From positions 6,936,001 to 7,000,000 of the forward strand of contig NZ_CP051006.1 of NCBI RefSeq assembly GCF_014673495.1: a stretch of 64,000 nucleotides of DNA, in the 5' to 3' direction. The stretch is from Streptomyces griseofuscus (lineage in GTDB: Bacteria > Actinomycetota > Actinomycetes > Streptomycetales > Streptomycetaceae). Position 1 is the stretch's first letter; every line of letters starts with the position of its first letter. The notes under the pieces were generated by a model that saw only the letters and a program-made list of their open reading frames with translations, searched no databases and had not been told where the DNA came from. The translations under genes were made by a program, and so were the position numbers. Positions 33,266-41,100 of the stretch are shown here, in pieces.

Positions 33266-34566
33266 GACAGCTCCTTCCCGCGCGTCTCGGGCAGCCCGAG
33301 CAGCGCCAGTGCCGCGATCCCGTAGCCGACCGCGCCGAAGACCAGCGCGCCGCCGACGCCCCAGCTGTCGGCCAGGAAGCCGACCAGGGTGGGGAAGACC
33401 GCGCCCACCGCGCGGCCCGTGTTGTAGGTGAAGCCCTGTCCCGTACCGCGCACCGCCGTCGGATACAGCTCGCTGAGGTAGGAGCCGAAGCCGCTGAAGA
33501 TGGCCGACATGCAGAACCCCAGCGGGAAACCCAGCACGAGAAGCACGGTGTCGGCACCTTGCGGGATGTGCGCGTACGCCAGCACGCACACCGCCGACAG
33601 CAGCGCGAACAGCCAGATGGTGGCGCGCCGGCCGAGCCGGTCGGTGAGGTGGCCGCCGGTCAGATAGCCGAGGAACGCGCCGGAGATGAGGAAGGCGAGA
33701 TAGCCGCCGGTGCCGACGACCGACAGACCGCGGTCGGACTTCAGATAGGTGGGCACCCAGGTGGCCAGCGTGTAGTAGCCGCCCTGCACGCCCGTGGACA
33801 GCAGGCTCGCCAGCAGCGTGGTGCGCAGCAGGCCCGGGGCGCCGGCCCGGCCCGGCCGGAAGATCGCGGTGAACGAGCCGCGCCGCGGGTCCTGTTCACG
33901 GGCGGCGAGGGCCACCGGCGCGTCGTGCACCCGGCGGCGCAGCCACAGCACCAGCAGCGCGGGCAGCGCGCCGGTCCAGAACATCACCCGCCAGGCCAGG
34001 TCGTCGCCCGCGAAGGAGAAGACCAGCGTGTAGACGACGGCGGCCAGCGCCCAGCCGACCGCCCAGGAGCTCTGGACCGCGCCGAGGGTACGGCCCCGGT
34101 GGCGGGCGGAGGCGTACTCGGCCACCAGGATCGCGCCGACCGCCCACTCCCCGCCGAAGCCGAGGCCCTGGAGCGCGCGGAAGACCAGCAGCGTCTCGAA
34201 GTCCGGCGCGAAGCCGCAGGCCACGGTGAACACCGCGTAGGTGAGCACCGTGATCACCAGCGCCCGCACCCGGCCCACCCGGTCGGCGAACACACCCGCC
34301 AGGGCGCCGCCGACCGCCGAGACCACCAGGGTGACGGTGGTGAACAGGCCGGTCTGGCCGCTGTCCAGGCCGAAGTACGCGGAGAGCGCCACCATGCTCA
34401 GCGGCAGCGTGAAGTAGTCGTAGGAGTCCAGGGCATATCCACCGAAAGCCCCGGCGAACGCGCGCCGCCCGTGCGGGCCGAGATCGCGCAGCCAGCCGAA
34501 CGCGCCGTCCTGGGCGGTGTGTTCGAGCGCGGGGGCGGTGGCGGGGGGAGGAGGGGTCGTGCTCAT
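33262..34566 (-). CDS. MFS transporter of the 5-oxoproline operon
   Basis: A 434-residue membrane protein with 12 predicted helices of the sugar/acid:proton (SP/AAHS) branch of the MFS. The loop DRVGRVRALVI and the RALQGLGFGGEWAVGAILVAEYASARHRGRTLG and TGGHLTDRLGRRATIW segments are typical of the metabolite:H+ symporters. First gene of the pxp operon, coupled to the DUF1445 gene, so it most likely imports 5-oxoproline or a related acid. In Bacillus the equivalent place is held by an NRAMP protein (YcsG). The start is the ATG at 34566 with GCGAGGTGC upstream. Confidence 0.9.
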   Translation of the reverse strand: MSTTPPPPATAPALEHTAQDGAFGWLRDLGPHGRRAFAGAFGGYALDSYDYFTLPLSMVALSAYFGLDSGQTGLFTTVTLVVSAVGGALAGVFADRVGRVRALVITVLTYAVFTVACGFAPDFETLLVFRALQGLGFGGEWAVGAILVAEYASARHRGRTLGAVQSSWAVGWALAAVVYTLVFSFAGDDLAWRVMFWTGALPALLVLWLRRRVHDAPVALAAREQDPRRGSFTAIFRPGRAGAPGLLRTTLLASLLSTGVQGGYYTLATWVPTYLKSDRGLSVVGTGGYLAFLISGAFLGYLTGGHLTDRLGRRATIWLFALLSAVCVLAYAHIPQGADTVLLVLGFPLGFCMSAIFSGFGSYLSELYPTAVRGTGQGFTYNTGRAVGAVFPTLVGFLADSWGVGGALVFGAVGYGIAALALLGLPETRGKELS

Positions 34567-34626
34567 GGGCACCTCGCAGAAGGGGACGGAGGGTGCGGTG
34601 AAGTGAGCCGTGCCGAGCACCGTAGA

Positions 34627-34643
34627 GGATTGTTCAACGATCC
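34627..34643. promoter_or_regulatory. palindromic GntR operator candidate
   Basis: GGATTGTTCAACGATCC is a 17-bp near-perfect palindrome: GGATnGTT, centre C, AACnATCC, with mismatches only at the two n positions. It lies in the 126-base divergent spacer, about 60 bases upstream of the MFS start and 50 bases upstream of the GntR start, so it could block both. A GTTnAAC core of this kind is in keeping with FCD-type GntR operators. Confidence 0.6.
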
Positions 34644-34692
34644 TTCAATACCCCTGTTGTCTCGTCCCGATGTCTGCGATTGAATTCCGGGC

Positions 34693-35394
34693 ATGGCAGA
34701 GCAGCTGGCGGGACTGGCCGACGACCGCGCCCTCCTGGGCCGCACGAGCACCGCGGAGAGGGTTTCGGACATCCTCAGGAGCCGTGTCGCGGACGGGTAC
34801 TTCCCGCCCGGCACCCGGCTGTCCGAGGACAGCATCGGCGGCGCGCTCGGCGTCTCCCGCAACACCCTGCGCGAGGCGTTCCGGCTGCTCACCCATGAAC
34901 GGCTCCTCGTCCACGAGCTCAACAGGGGTGTGTTCGTACGGGTCCTGACCGTCGAGGACGTCGAGGACATCTACCGCACCCGCGCCCTTGTCGAGTGCGC
35001 CGTCGTGCGCGGTCTCGGTGAGGCGCCGTACCCCCTGCGGGGGCTCGCCGACGCGGTCGCCGCGGGCGAGACGGCGGCCGCCGAGGATGACTGGAAAGCG
35101 GTGGGTACCGCCAATATCCACTTCCACCAGGAACTCGTCACCCTCGCCCGCAGCGCCCGCACCGACGAACTGATGCGCAGCGTCTTCGCCGAACTCCGCC
35201 TCGCCTTCCACCTGGTGGACGACCCGCGCCGGCTGTACGAGCCGTACCTGACGCGCAACAGGGAGATCCTGGGCGCGCTGGAGGCGGGGGAGCGGGGCGC
35301 GGCGGAGGGGCTGCTGGAGAGGTACCTGGCGGACTCGCTGGAGCGGGTGGTGGAGGTCTATCGGCGCAGAGTCGGTGAGGAACACGCTCCGTAG
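34693..35394 (+). CDS. GntR-family (FCD) regulator of the 5-oxoproline operon
   Basis: A 233-residue regulator: winged helix at about residues 20-85 (AERVSDILRSRVADGYFPPGTRLSEDSIGGALGVSRNTLREAFRLLTHERLLVHELNRGVFVR) and an FCD effector domain (VEDIYRTRALVECAVVRGL ... DDWKAVGTANIHFHQELVTLARSARTDELM ... YLTRNREILGALEAGERGAAEGLLERYL). Divergent from the pxp operon with a palindrome between them, so it most likely represses that operon and its own gene until the acid ligand binds. The dispersed 3'-end element follows its stop codon. Confidence 0.93.
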   Translation: MAEQLAGLADDRALLGRTSTAERVSDILRSRVADGYFPPGTRLSEDSIGGALGVSRNTLREAFRLLTHERLLVHELNRGVFVRVLTVEDVEDIYRTRALVECAVVRGLGEAPYPLRGLADAVAAGETAAAEDDWKAVGTANIHFHQELVTLARSARTDELMRSVFAELRLAFHLVDDPRRLYEPYLTRNREILGALEAGERGAAEGLLERYLADSLERVVEVYRRRVGEEHAP

Positions 35395-35458
35395 GGCGCG
35401 GGGCTGTATCGATCTGCGGCTCCGCCGCGGGGCGCGACCAACTGCGACGGACCGGCAG
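35395..35458 (+). repeat. dispersed Streptomyces 3'-end element, copy 3
   Basis: Right after the GntR stop: GGGCGCGGGGCTGTATCGAT followed by a 5-bp stem (35416-35420 with 35424-35428) and GGGGCGCGACCAACTGCGAC. A longer relative of the copies at 483-556 and 21219-21262, again in the orientation of the gene before it. Likely a repetitive terminator; it separates the regulator from the SMC operon. Confidence 0.55.
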
Positions 35459-35503
35459 TCGAAATGCGATGATCTGTACTCCGGCGGCTTCCCGTTTGGG
35501 TAG

Positions 35504-37045
35504 ATGTCAGACCGAGGACCTACTCTGTGCACCGTGACTTCCGAGACCGCTCCGCCCCAGCTCAGCGCAGCGCAGCGCCCGGCGCCCGGGCCCGCAGCCG
35601 ACGAGGGCCTCGCCCGTCGGCTGCGCGCCCTCGCGTGCACCGCGCCGCTGCACGACCTGGACGCCCGCAAGGGCAGCCTCGCGGGCGAGTACTCGGTGTA
35701 CGGAATGGCCGAGGTGGCCCTCGCCGCCATCGACCTGGTCACGCTGAACATGGACTTCGACACCGGCGCCGACCATGAGCAGATCGTCGCCCGGCTGATC
35801 CCCCGCATCGCCGCCCAGGCCCCGCACCGCCCCACCGCCGAGCACGAGCGCGTGGCCCGCTGGGTCCTGGAGAACCTGATCAACGTCGGCAGCGTGGACC
35901 GCGGCTTCCGCGCCGTCTACGGCACCTTCGCCGCGGACGGCACCTATGTCCGCCGCGACTACGACTTCAAGCTGATCGAAGAGGTCCCAGGCCCCGGCGG
36001 CACGGTGTATCTGCGCACCACCGACGAGGCGGTCAACGTCCTGGTCGGCGCCCTCGACACCGACGTCACCAGCGCCCAGATCGCCGCCGAGGTCAAGCTG
36101 GAGGTGCTGATCAACCGGGGCCGGCTCGCCGACGCCCAGCTCGCCGCCGAGCAGGCCCGCTACCGCACGGTGCAGTACTCCGAGACCCTGCGCCGCGCCC
36201 TGGACGCCACCCGGCGCAACGTGCGCGCGGTCGACTGGCTCAACGCCGTCCCCGACATGATCGCCGAGGCCCTGGAGCACGTGGCCGACCGCTACCGGCA
36301 CGAGAACGCGATCCTCACCAACATCCGCAAGGCCCGCGACGAGACCGAGGAGCCCGAGCACAAGCGGCGCGCCGCCGAGCTGGTCGACATCGTCAAGGAC
36401 TGCATCCGCCGGCACACCCAGCTCCAGTCCCGGCTGCTGGAGGCGGGCCCGCTGTTCCGCGCGGAACAGGACCGGCAGGCCTTCGCCACGCCCACGAGCA
36501 CCGCGGGGATAGACCTGTACGGCCATCTGGTCGCCCCGGTACTCACCCTCCCCGTCGAGCGGGCCACCCGGGTCACGGACGCCTTCTTCGCCCGCGGCAC
36601 CGGCCTGCGCACCCCCGTCTCGGTGCGGGTCGCCGACCTCGTGGACATCCTGCTTACCCCGCCCGTGGAGCGCGAGCACCTGGGCGCGGAGATGCCCGAG
36701 CCGGACCTGATCGCGACGCCGGACGACAGCCGTTTCAGCGAGGAGCAGCTGGCCACCGCCATGGAGCTGCTCGACCTGCCCGCCGATGCCCCGCGCAGGC
36801 TCTCCGGGCTGCTCGCCGAGGCCCGGCGCACCGGCGACTCCGATCTCGCCTACCTCGTCGCCCTCCTCGCGGTGCACGCGGCCAGCCCCGCCGTCGGCAC
36901 CGCCTACCGGCAGGGCGAGGAGAAGCTGCTGTTCGCCGTGGACGACGGCACCGAGCTGGACGACCACGAGTTCGGCGGCGCCGATCTGATCGTCGGCATG
37001 GCGCTGCTGGACGCGGCCGGCATGGCGGCGGACCGGGCGGCGTGA
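35504..37045 (+). CDS. kleisin-like (MukF/JetA-position) protein of an SMC operon
   Basis: A 513-residue protein. A winged-helix-like region spans about residues 60-130 (GMAEVALAAIDLVTLNMD and RVARWVLENLINVGSVDRGFRAVYG). A helical middle with heptads follows (VKLEVLINRGRLADAQLAAEQARYRTVQYSETLRRALDATRRN). A C-terminal helical domain ends DLIVGMALLDAAGM. This is the layout of MukF/MksF/JetA kleisins, and the gene is first in a three-gene set with a MukE-like and an SMC-like gene. Sequence identity to a named Pfam family is not clear to me. A leaderless GTG start at 35534, 7 bases after TACTCT, is an alternative to the ATG at 35504. Confidence 0.7.
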   Translation: MSDRGPTLCTVTSETAPPQLSAAQRPAPGPAADEGLARRLRALACTAPLHDLDARKGSLAGEYSVYGMAEVALAAIDLVTLNMDFDTGADHEQIVARLIPRIAAQAPHRPTAEHERVARWVLENLINVGSVDRGFRAVYGTFAADGTYVRRDYDFKLIEEVPGPGGTVYLRTTDEAVNVLVGALDTDVTSAQIAAEVKLEVLINRGRLADAQLAAEQARYRTVQYSETLRRALDATRRNVRAVDWLNAVPDMIAEALEHVADRYRHENAILTNIRKARDETEEPEHKRRAAELVDIVKDCIRRHTQLQSRLLEAGPLFRAEQDRQAFATPTSTAGIDLYGHLVAPVLTLPVERATRVTDAFFARGTGLRTPVSVRVADLVDILLTPPVEREHLGAEMPEPDLIATPDDSRFSEEQLATAMELLDLPADAPRRLSGLLAEARRTGDSDLAYLVALLAVHAASPAVGTAYRQGEEKLLFAVDDGTELDDHEFGGADLIVGMALLDAAGMAADRAA

Positions 37046-37116
37046 GCGGCCCGTATGCGACACCAGCGGGCCATATATGACATTTGCGGACCATGGTCGA
37101 GAGGTCCGGAAGCAGC

Positions 37117-37155
37117 ATGAGCAAGTCAGAGAGCGACAAGGAGTCAAAGCCGTGA
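37117..37155 (+). other. 12-codon leader frame coupled to the MukE-like gene
   Basis: ATG at 37117 reads MSKSESDKESKP and stops at a TGA that overlaps the GTG start of the next gene (GTGA). GAGGTCC lies 9-15 bases upstream of it. It may only help ribosomes load at the GTG. The AAGGAG ribosome-binding site of the next gene is inside this frame. Confidence 0.3.
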
Positions 37156-38030
37156 GCGAGCACGTCGAGTGGAGTGACACCGAGGCCCCGGCCCCGTCGG
37201 CCACCGCCGCCGTCACCCCCGCCGACGCCGCCGACGCGGCGCGGCTCGTCGCCTACGGGCTCCAGCCCAAGCTCCAGCCCGCCCGCGACCAGGACTACAC
37301 CGAACTGCTGCGCCGCTACCGCGAGGACCCGGCGTTCGCACGGCTCGCCGACGCCGTCGCCACCGGCCTCGGGCTCATCGTCCTGGAGGTGTCCCCGCGC
37401 GCCGGCATGGCCGTGACAGCCGCTGAGGACTCGGTCTTCGCCGTCCGCATGGGCGACTACGCGCGTCGCACCACCGCCGACTCCGGCGACCGCTTCCTGC
37501 ACGGCCTCGCCCATCTCGCCGTCGCCGCCCTCGCGTTCCCGCGCCCCGAGGACCTGGCCGACGACGGCTACATCGGCCGGGTCACGGTCAACGGCGTCGA
37601 CGCGTTCGTCCGCCAGGCCTGCCGCCGCCTGGAGGAACGCGCCGAGGAACAGGGCGAGAACACCGACCCGGCCACCGACGCGCCCGGCCTGGAGGCCGCC
37701 TGGCGGATCTGGGCCAGACGCAGCGCCACCGGCGCCACCAAGGACGCCCGCAGGCCCGCCTCCTCCACCACCGGCATCGTCGCCAAGGCCCTCGCCTTCC
37801 TCACCGACTCCGGCTTCCTCCAGCGCACCGGCGACGAAGGCGGCGGCACCTACCGCACCACCGCCCGCTACCAGCTCCAGGTCCGCGACATGGCCGGCAC
37901 CGCCGCCATGGCCGAACTGATCGAGCTGGGCGTGGTCCCGGTGACCGACGGCACCGCCAGCCTGCTGCCCGCCGAGGACACCGACGACCTGGAGCTGGTG
38001 GCCGACGCGGGCCTCCCCTTCCACTCCTGA
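37152..38030 (+). CDS. MukE-like (JetB-position) winged-helix protein of an SMC operon
   Basis: A 292-residue protein. The middle is a compact domain (GLGLIVLEVSPRAGMAVTAAEDSVFAVRMGDYARR, HGLAHLAVAALAFPRPEDL). The C-terminal third is a winged helix: KALAFLTDSGFLQRTGDEGGGTYRTTARYQLQVRDMAGTAAMAELIELG. MukE and JetB (DUF4194) have such tandem winged helices, and it sits in the position of mukE between kleisin and SMC genes. The GTG at 37152 is chosen because AAGGAG lies 8 bases upstream; an ATG at 37077 in frame would add 25 poor residues. A 21-base duplication follows its stop codon. Confidence 0.7.
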   Translation: MSEHVEWSDTEAPAPSATAAVTPADAADAARLVAYGLQPKLQPARDQDYTELLRRYREDPAFARLADAVATGLGLIVLEVSPRAGMAVTAAEDSVFAVRMGDYARRTTADSGDRFLHGLAHLAVAALAFPRPEDLADDGYIGRVTVNGVDAFVRQACRRLEERAEEQGENTDPATDAPGLEAAWRIWARRSATGATKDARRPASSTTGIVAKALAFLTDSGFLQRTGDEGGGTYRTTARYQLQVRDMAGTAAMAELIELGVVPVTDGTASLLPAEDTDDLELVADAGLPFHS

Positions 38031-38067
38031 AGCACTGAGGGCCGATCCTGAAGCACTGAAGGGCTGA
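38025..38067 (+). repeat. 21-bp tandem duplication spanning a stop codon
   Basis: TCCTGAAGCACTGA occurs at 38025-38038 and again at 38046-38059, followed by similar GGGC-type sequence in each copy. The first copy contains the stop codon of the MukE-like gene; the second puts a second in-frame TGA seven codons later. Confidence 0.7.
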
Positions 38068-38122
38068 CGCGCCCCGCGCCCCCGAACGACCGCACCTTTC
38101 ACCAGACTTACGAGAGTCCGCC

Positions 38123-41100
38123 ATGTACGAGCTGTCCCGGGTCCGCCTCTACTCCATCGGGCCCGCCGGTGCGCGCTATGCCGACACCGTGCTTGACCTG
38201 CGGGGCGTGGGCGAGCCCGTGCCCGATCCGGCGCCCACCCAGGCGGAGTTCTTCGCGGAGGAGCCGTCCGGCCCGCCGCGCCGCCCCGCGCCCGCGGGCG
38301 TGCTGTTCCTGGAGAACGGCGGCGGCAAGTCCGTCCTGCTCAAGCTGATCTTCTCGGTGATGCTCCCCGGCCACCGCAACACCCTCGGCGGCGCCAGTTC
38401 CGGCGTGCTGCGCAAGTTCCTGCTCGCCGACGACTGCGGCCATGTGGCCCTTGAGTGGCAGCATGTGCAGACCGGTGAGTGCGTGGTCGTCGGCAAGGTC
38501 AGCGAGTGGCGCGGCCGCCAGGTCTCCAACGACCCGCGCAAGTTCGCCGAGGCCTGGTACTCCTTCCGGCCCGGCCCCGGACTCAGCCTGGACAACCTCC
38601 CGGTGGCCGAGTCCACCGCCGTACGCCCGGCCGCCGAGGGCGCGTCCGGCGCCCAGGGCCGCCGCCGCACCATGAAGGGCTTCCGCGACGCCCTCACCGA
38701 GGGCGGCAAGGCGTACCCGCACCTGGAGGTGCACTGGGAGGAGATCCACGAGCGCTGGACCGAGCACCTCGGCGACCTCGGCCTCGACCCCGAACTCTTC
38801 CGCTACCAGCGGGAGATGAACGCCGACGAGGGCGAGGCGGCCGGCCTCTTCGCGGTCAAGAAGGACTCCGACTTCACCGACCTGCTGCTGCGCGCGGTCA
38901 CCGACACCCGGGACACCGACGGCCTCGCCGACCTGGTCAGCGGCTTCGGCAACAAGCTCGGCCGGCGCGCCGAGCTGATCGCCGAGCGCGACTTCACGGC
39001 CGGCTCGGTGGACCTGCTCGGCCGGATCGTGGAGGCCGCCGACACCCGCGGCCGCGCCCGGGACATCCACGCCGGCGCCGAGCGCCGCACCCGTACCCTC
39101 GCCCGGCGGCTGTCCGCACGCGCCGTACAGGAACGCATCCGGGCCGCCGACCTCGCCCAGCGGGTCACCGCCGCCGCGTACGCCGTCACCCACTCCGAGG
39201 GCGCCCGCGAACGCAGCTCCCTGGTCGCCGCCGAACTCGCCTACCGGCACGCCTCGCTGGCCCTCGCCGCCGCCGAGAAGGCCGCCGCCGCACAGAAGCG
39301 CGAGCTGGCCGACGCCCGTACCCTGCACTCCGCCTGGCAGGCCGCCGAGGCCGTGCTGCGCCACCGTGCCGCCGCCGACCGCGTCGCCCGGGTCTCCGCC
39401 GCCATCCAGGAGGCCGAGCGGGACGCGGCCCCCGCCCTCGCCGCCCGCGCCAAGGCCGCCGTGGAACTCGTCCGCGCCCTGCACGCGGCCGCCGGGAGCG
39501 CCGAGGACCTGGCCAACGAGGGGGAGGAGCGCTCCGCCGCCCTCCAGGAGGCCGGTGACGCCGCCCACCGCGACTCCACCGCCGCCGCCACCGAGGCCCA
39601 GCGCGCCCGCAGCGAGGCCGGCCATCTGCGCCAGCGGCTCAGCGAGGTCGAGCAGGAGACCGCCGAGGCGGTCCGCGCCGGCTGGCTGGACGACAGCGCC
39701 CCCGACGCCGACCCGGCCCGCGCCGCGCTCGCCGCCTCGGACGCCGAGAAGACCACCGTCGCCGCCTGGGACACCGCCCGCGAGGCCGCCCGCGCGGCCA
39801 CCGAGCACGCCCGTGAGACGGCCGCCGCCGAGTCCCGCGCCGAACTGACCGCGGCCCGCGCCGCCGACGCCGCGGCCGCCGCCGAACGCTCCCACGAGGC
39901 CGAACGCCGCCTCGCGGACGCGCTGGCCGCCGAGGAACGCCTCGCCGAACTCCTCGGCCTGCCCGGTACGGCACCCCGCGCGGGCCTGCCCGCCCAGCGC
40001 ACCGACGACACCGACGGCGCCCCGCGCGCCGACCAGGACGGCCTGCCCGCCGGCCCGCTCACGGCCGCCGAACTCGACCGCTGCGCCGATGAGTTGCGGA
40101 GCCTCCTCGACAACGCGGTGACTACCGCCGAACGCCAGCTCTTCGACCTGCGCACGGCCGCCGCCGACGACTCCCGCATCCTCGGCGCGCTCGGCGACGG
40201 CGGACTGCTGCCGCCCGGCCCGGACGTCCTCGCCACCGTCGAGTTCCTCGGCGAGCACGGCATCCCCGCGCTGCCCGGCTGGCGCTATCTCGCCCAGGCC
40301 GTCGACCCCGCCGACCACGCCCGGGTGCTCGCCGCCCGGCCCGAACTGGTCGACGGCGTCATCATCACCGACCCCGACACCCACGCCCGGGCCCGCGAGG
40401 CACTGGCCGACGCCGCCCTGCTGCCGCGCTCCGCCGTGGCCGTCGGCACCGCGGCCGCGCTGCTCGCCCCGACCCCCGCCGAAGGCACCGCCCCGGACGG
40501 CGTGTTCCTGGTGCCGCCGAACCCGGCCATGCACGACGAGCACGCCGCCGACGAGGAACGCCAGACCCTGCGCGCCCGCGCCACCGAGCGCGACGAGGAG
40601 ATCCGGACCCTGGCCGCCCGGCTCGGCAAGGACCGCGAACTCGCCGCCCGGCTCACCTCCTGGCGCACCGGCTGCCCCGCGGGCCGCCTGGCCGAACTGG
40701 CCCGCGCCGCCGAGGAGGCCCGCGCCTTCGCCGAGGAGTCCGAGGCCGAACTCGCCGAGGCCCGCACCCTGCGCGCCGAGGCCGAGGAGAGCGCCGCCGA
40801 GGCCGTACGGCTGCGCGACGAACGCCAGGAGGCCGCGCAGAAGGCCCGGCGCGCCGCCGACGCCCTCGCCGGACTCGCCTTCCGGCTGCGCGAACGCGCC
40901 GGCTGGCAGGCCCGGCTACGCGAACTCGCCGACGAGGCAACCGAGTCCGAGGCCCGCGCCCAGACCTGTCTGGAGCGCGCCCGCGCCGCCGACGAGGACC
41001 GCCGCGCCGCCCAGCGCGCCGCGGACGACGCCCGCCGCACCGCCCGCGCGCTGCGCGCCGAGCGCGCGGAGATCGCCGGCGCCCCCGACGACGTACCGGT

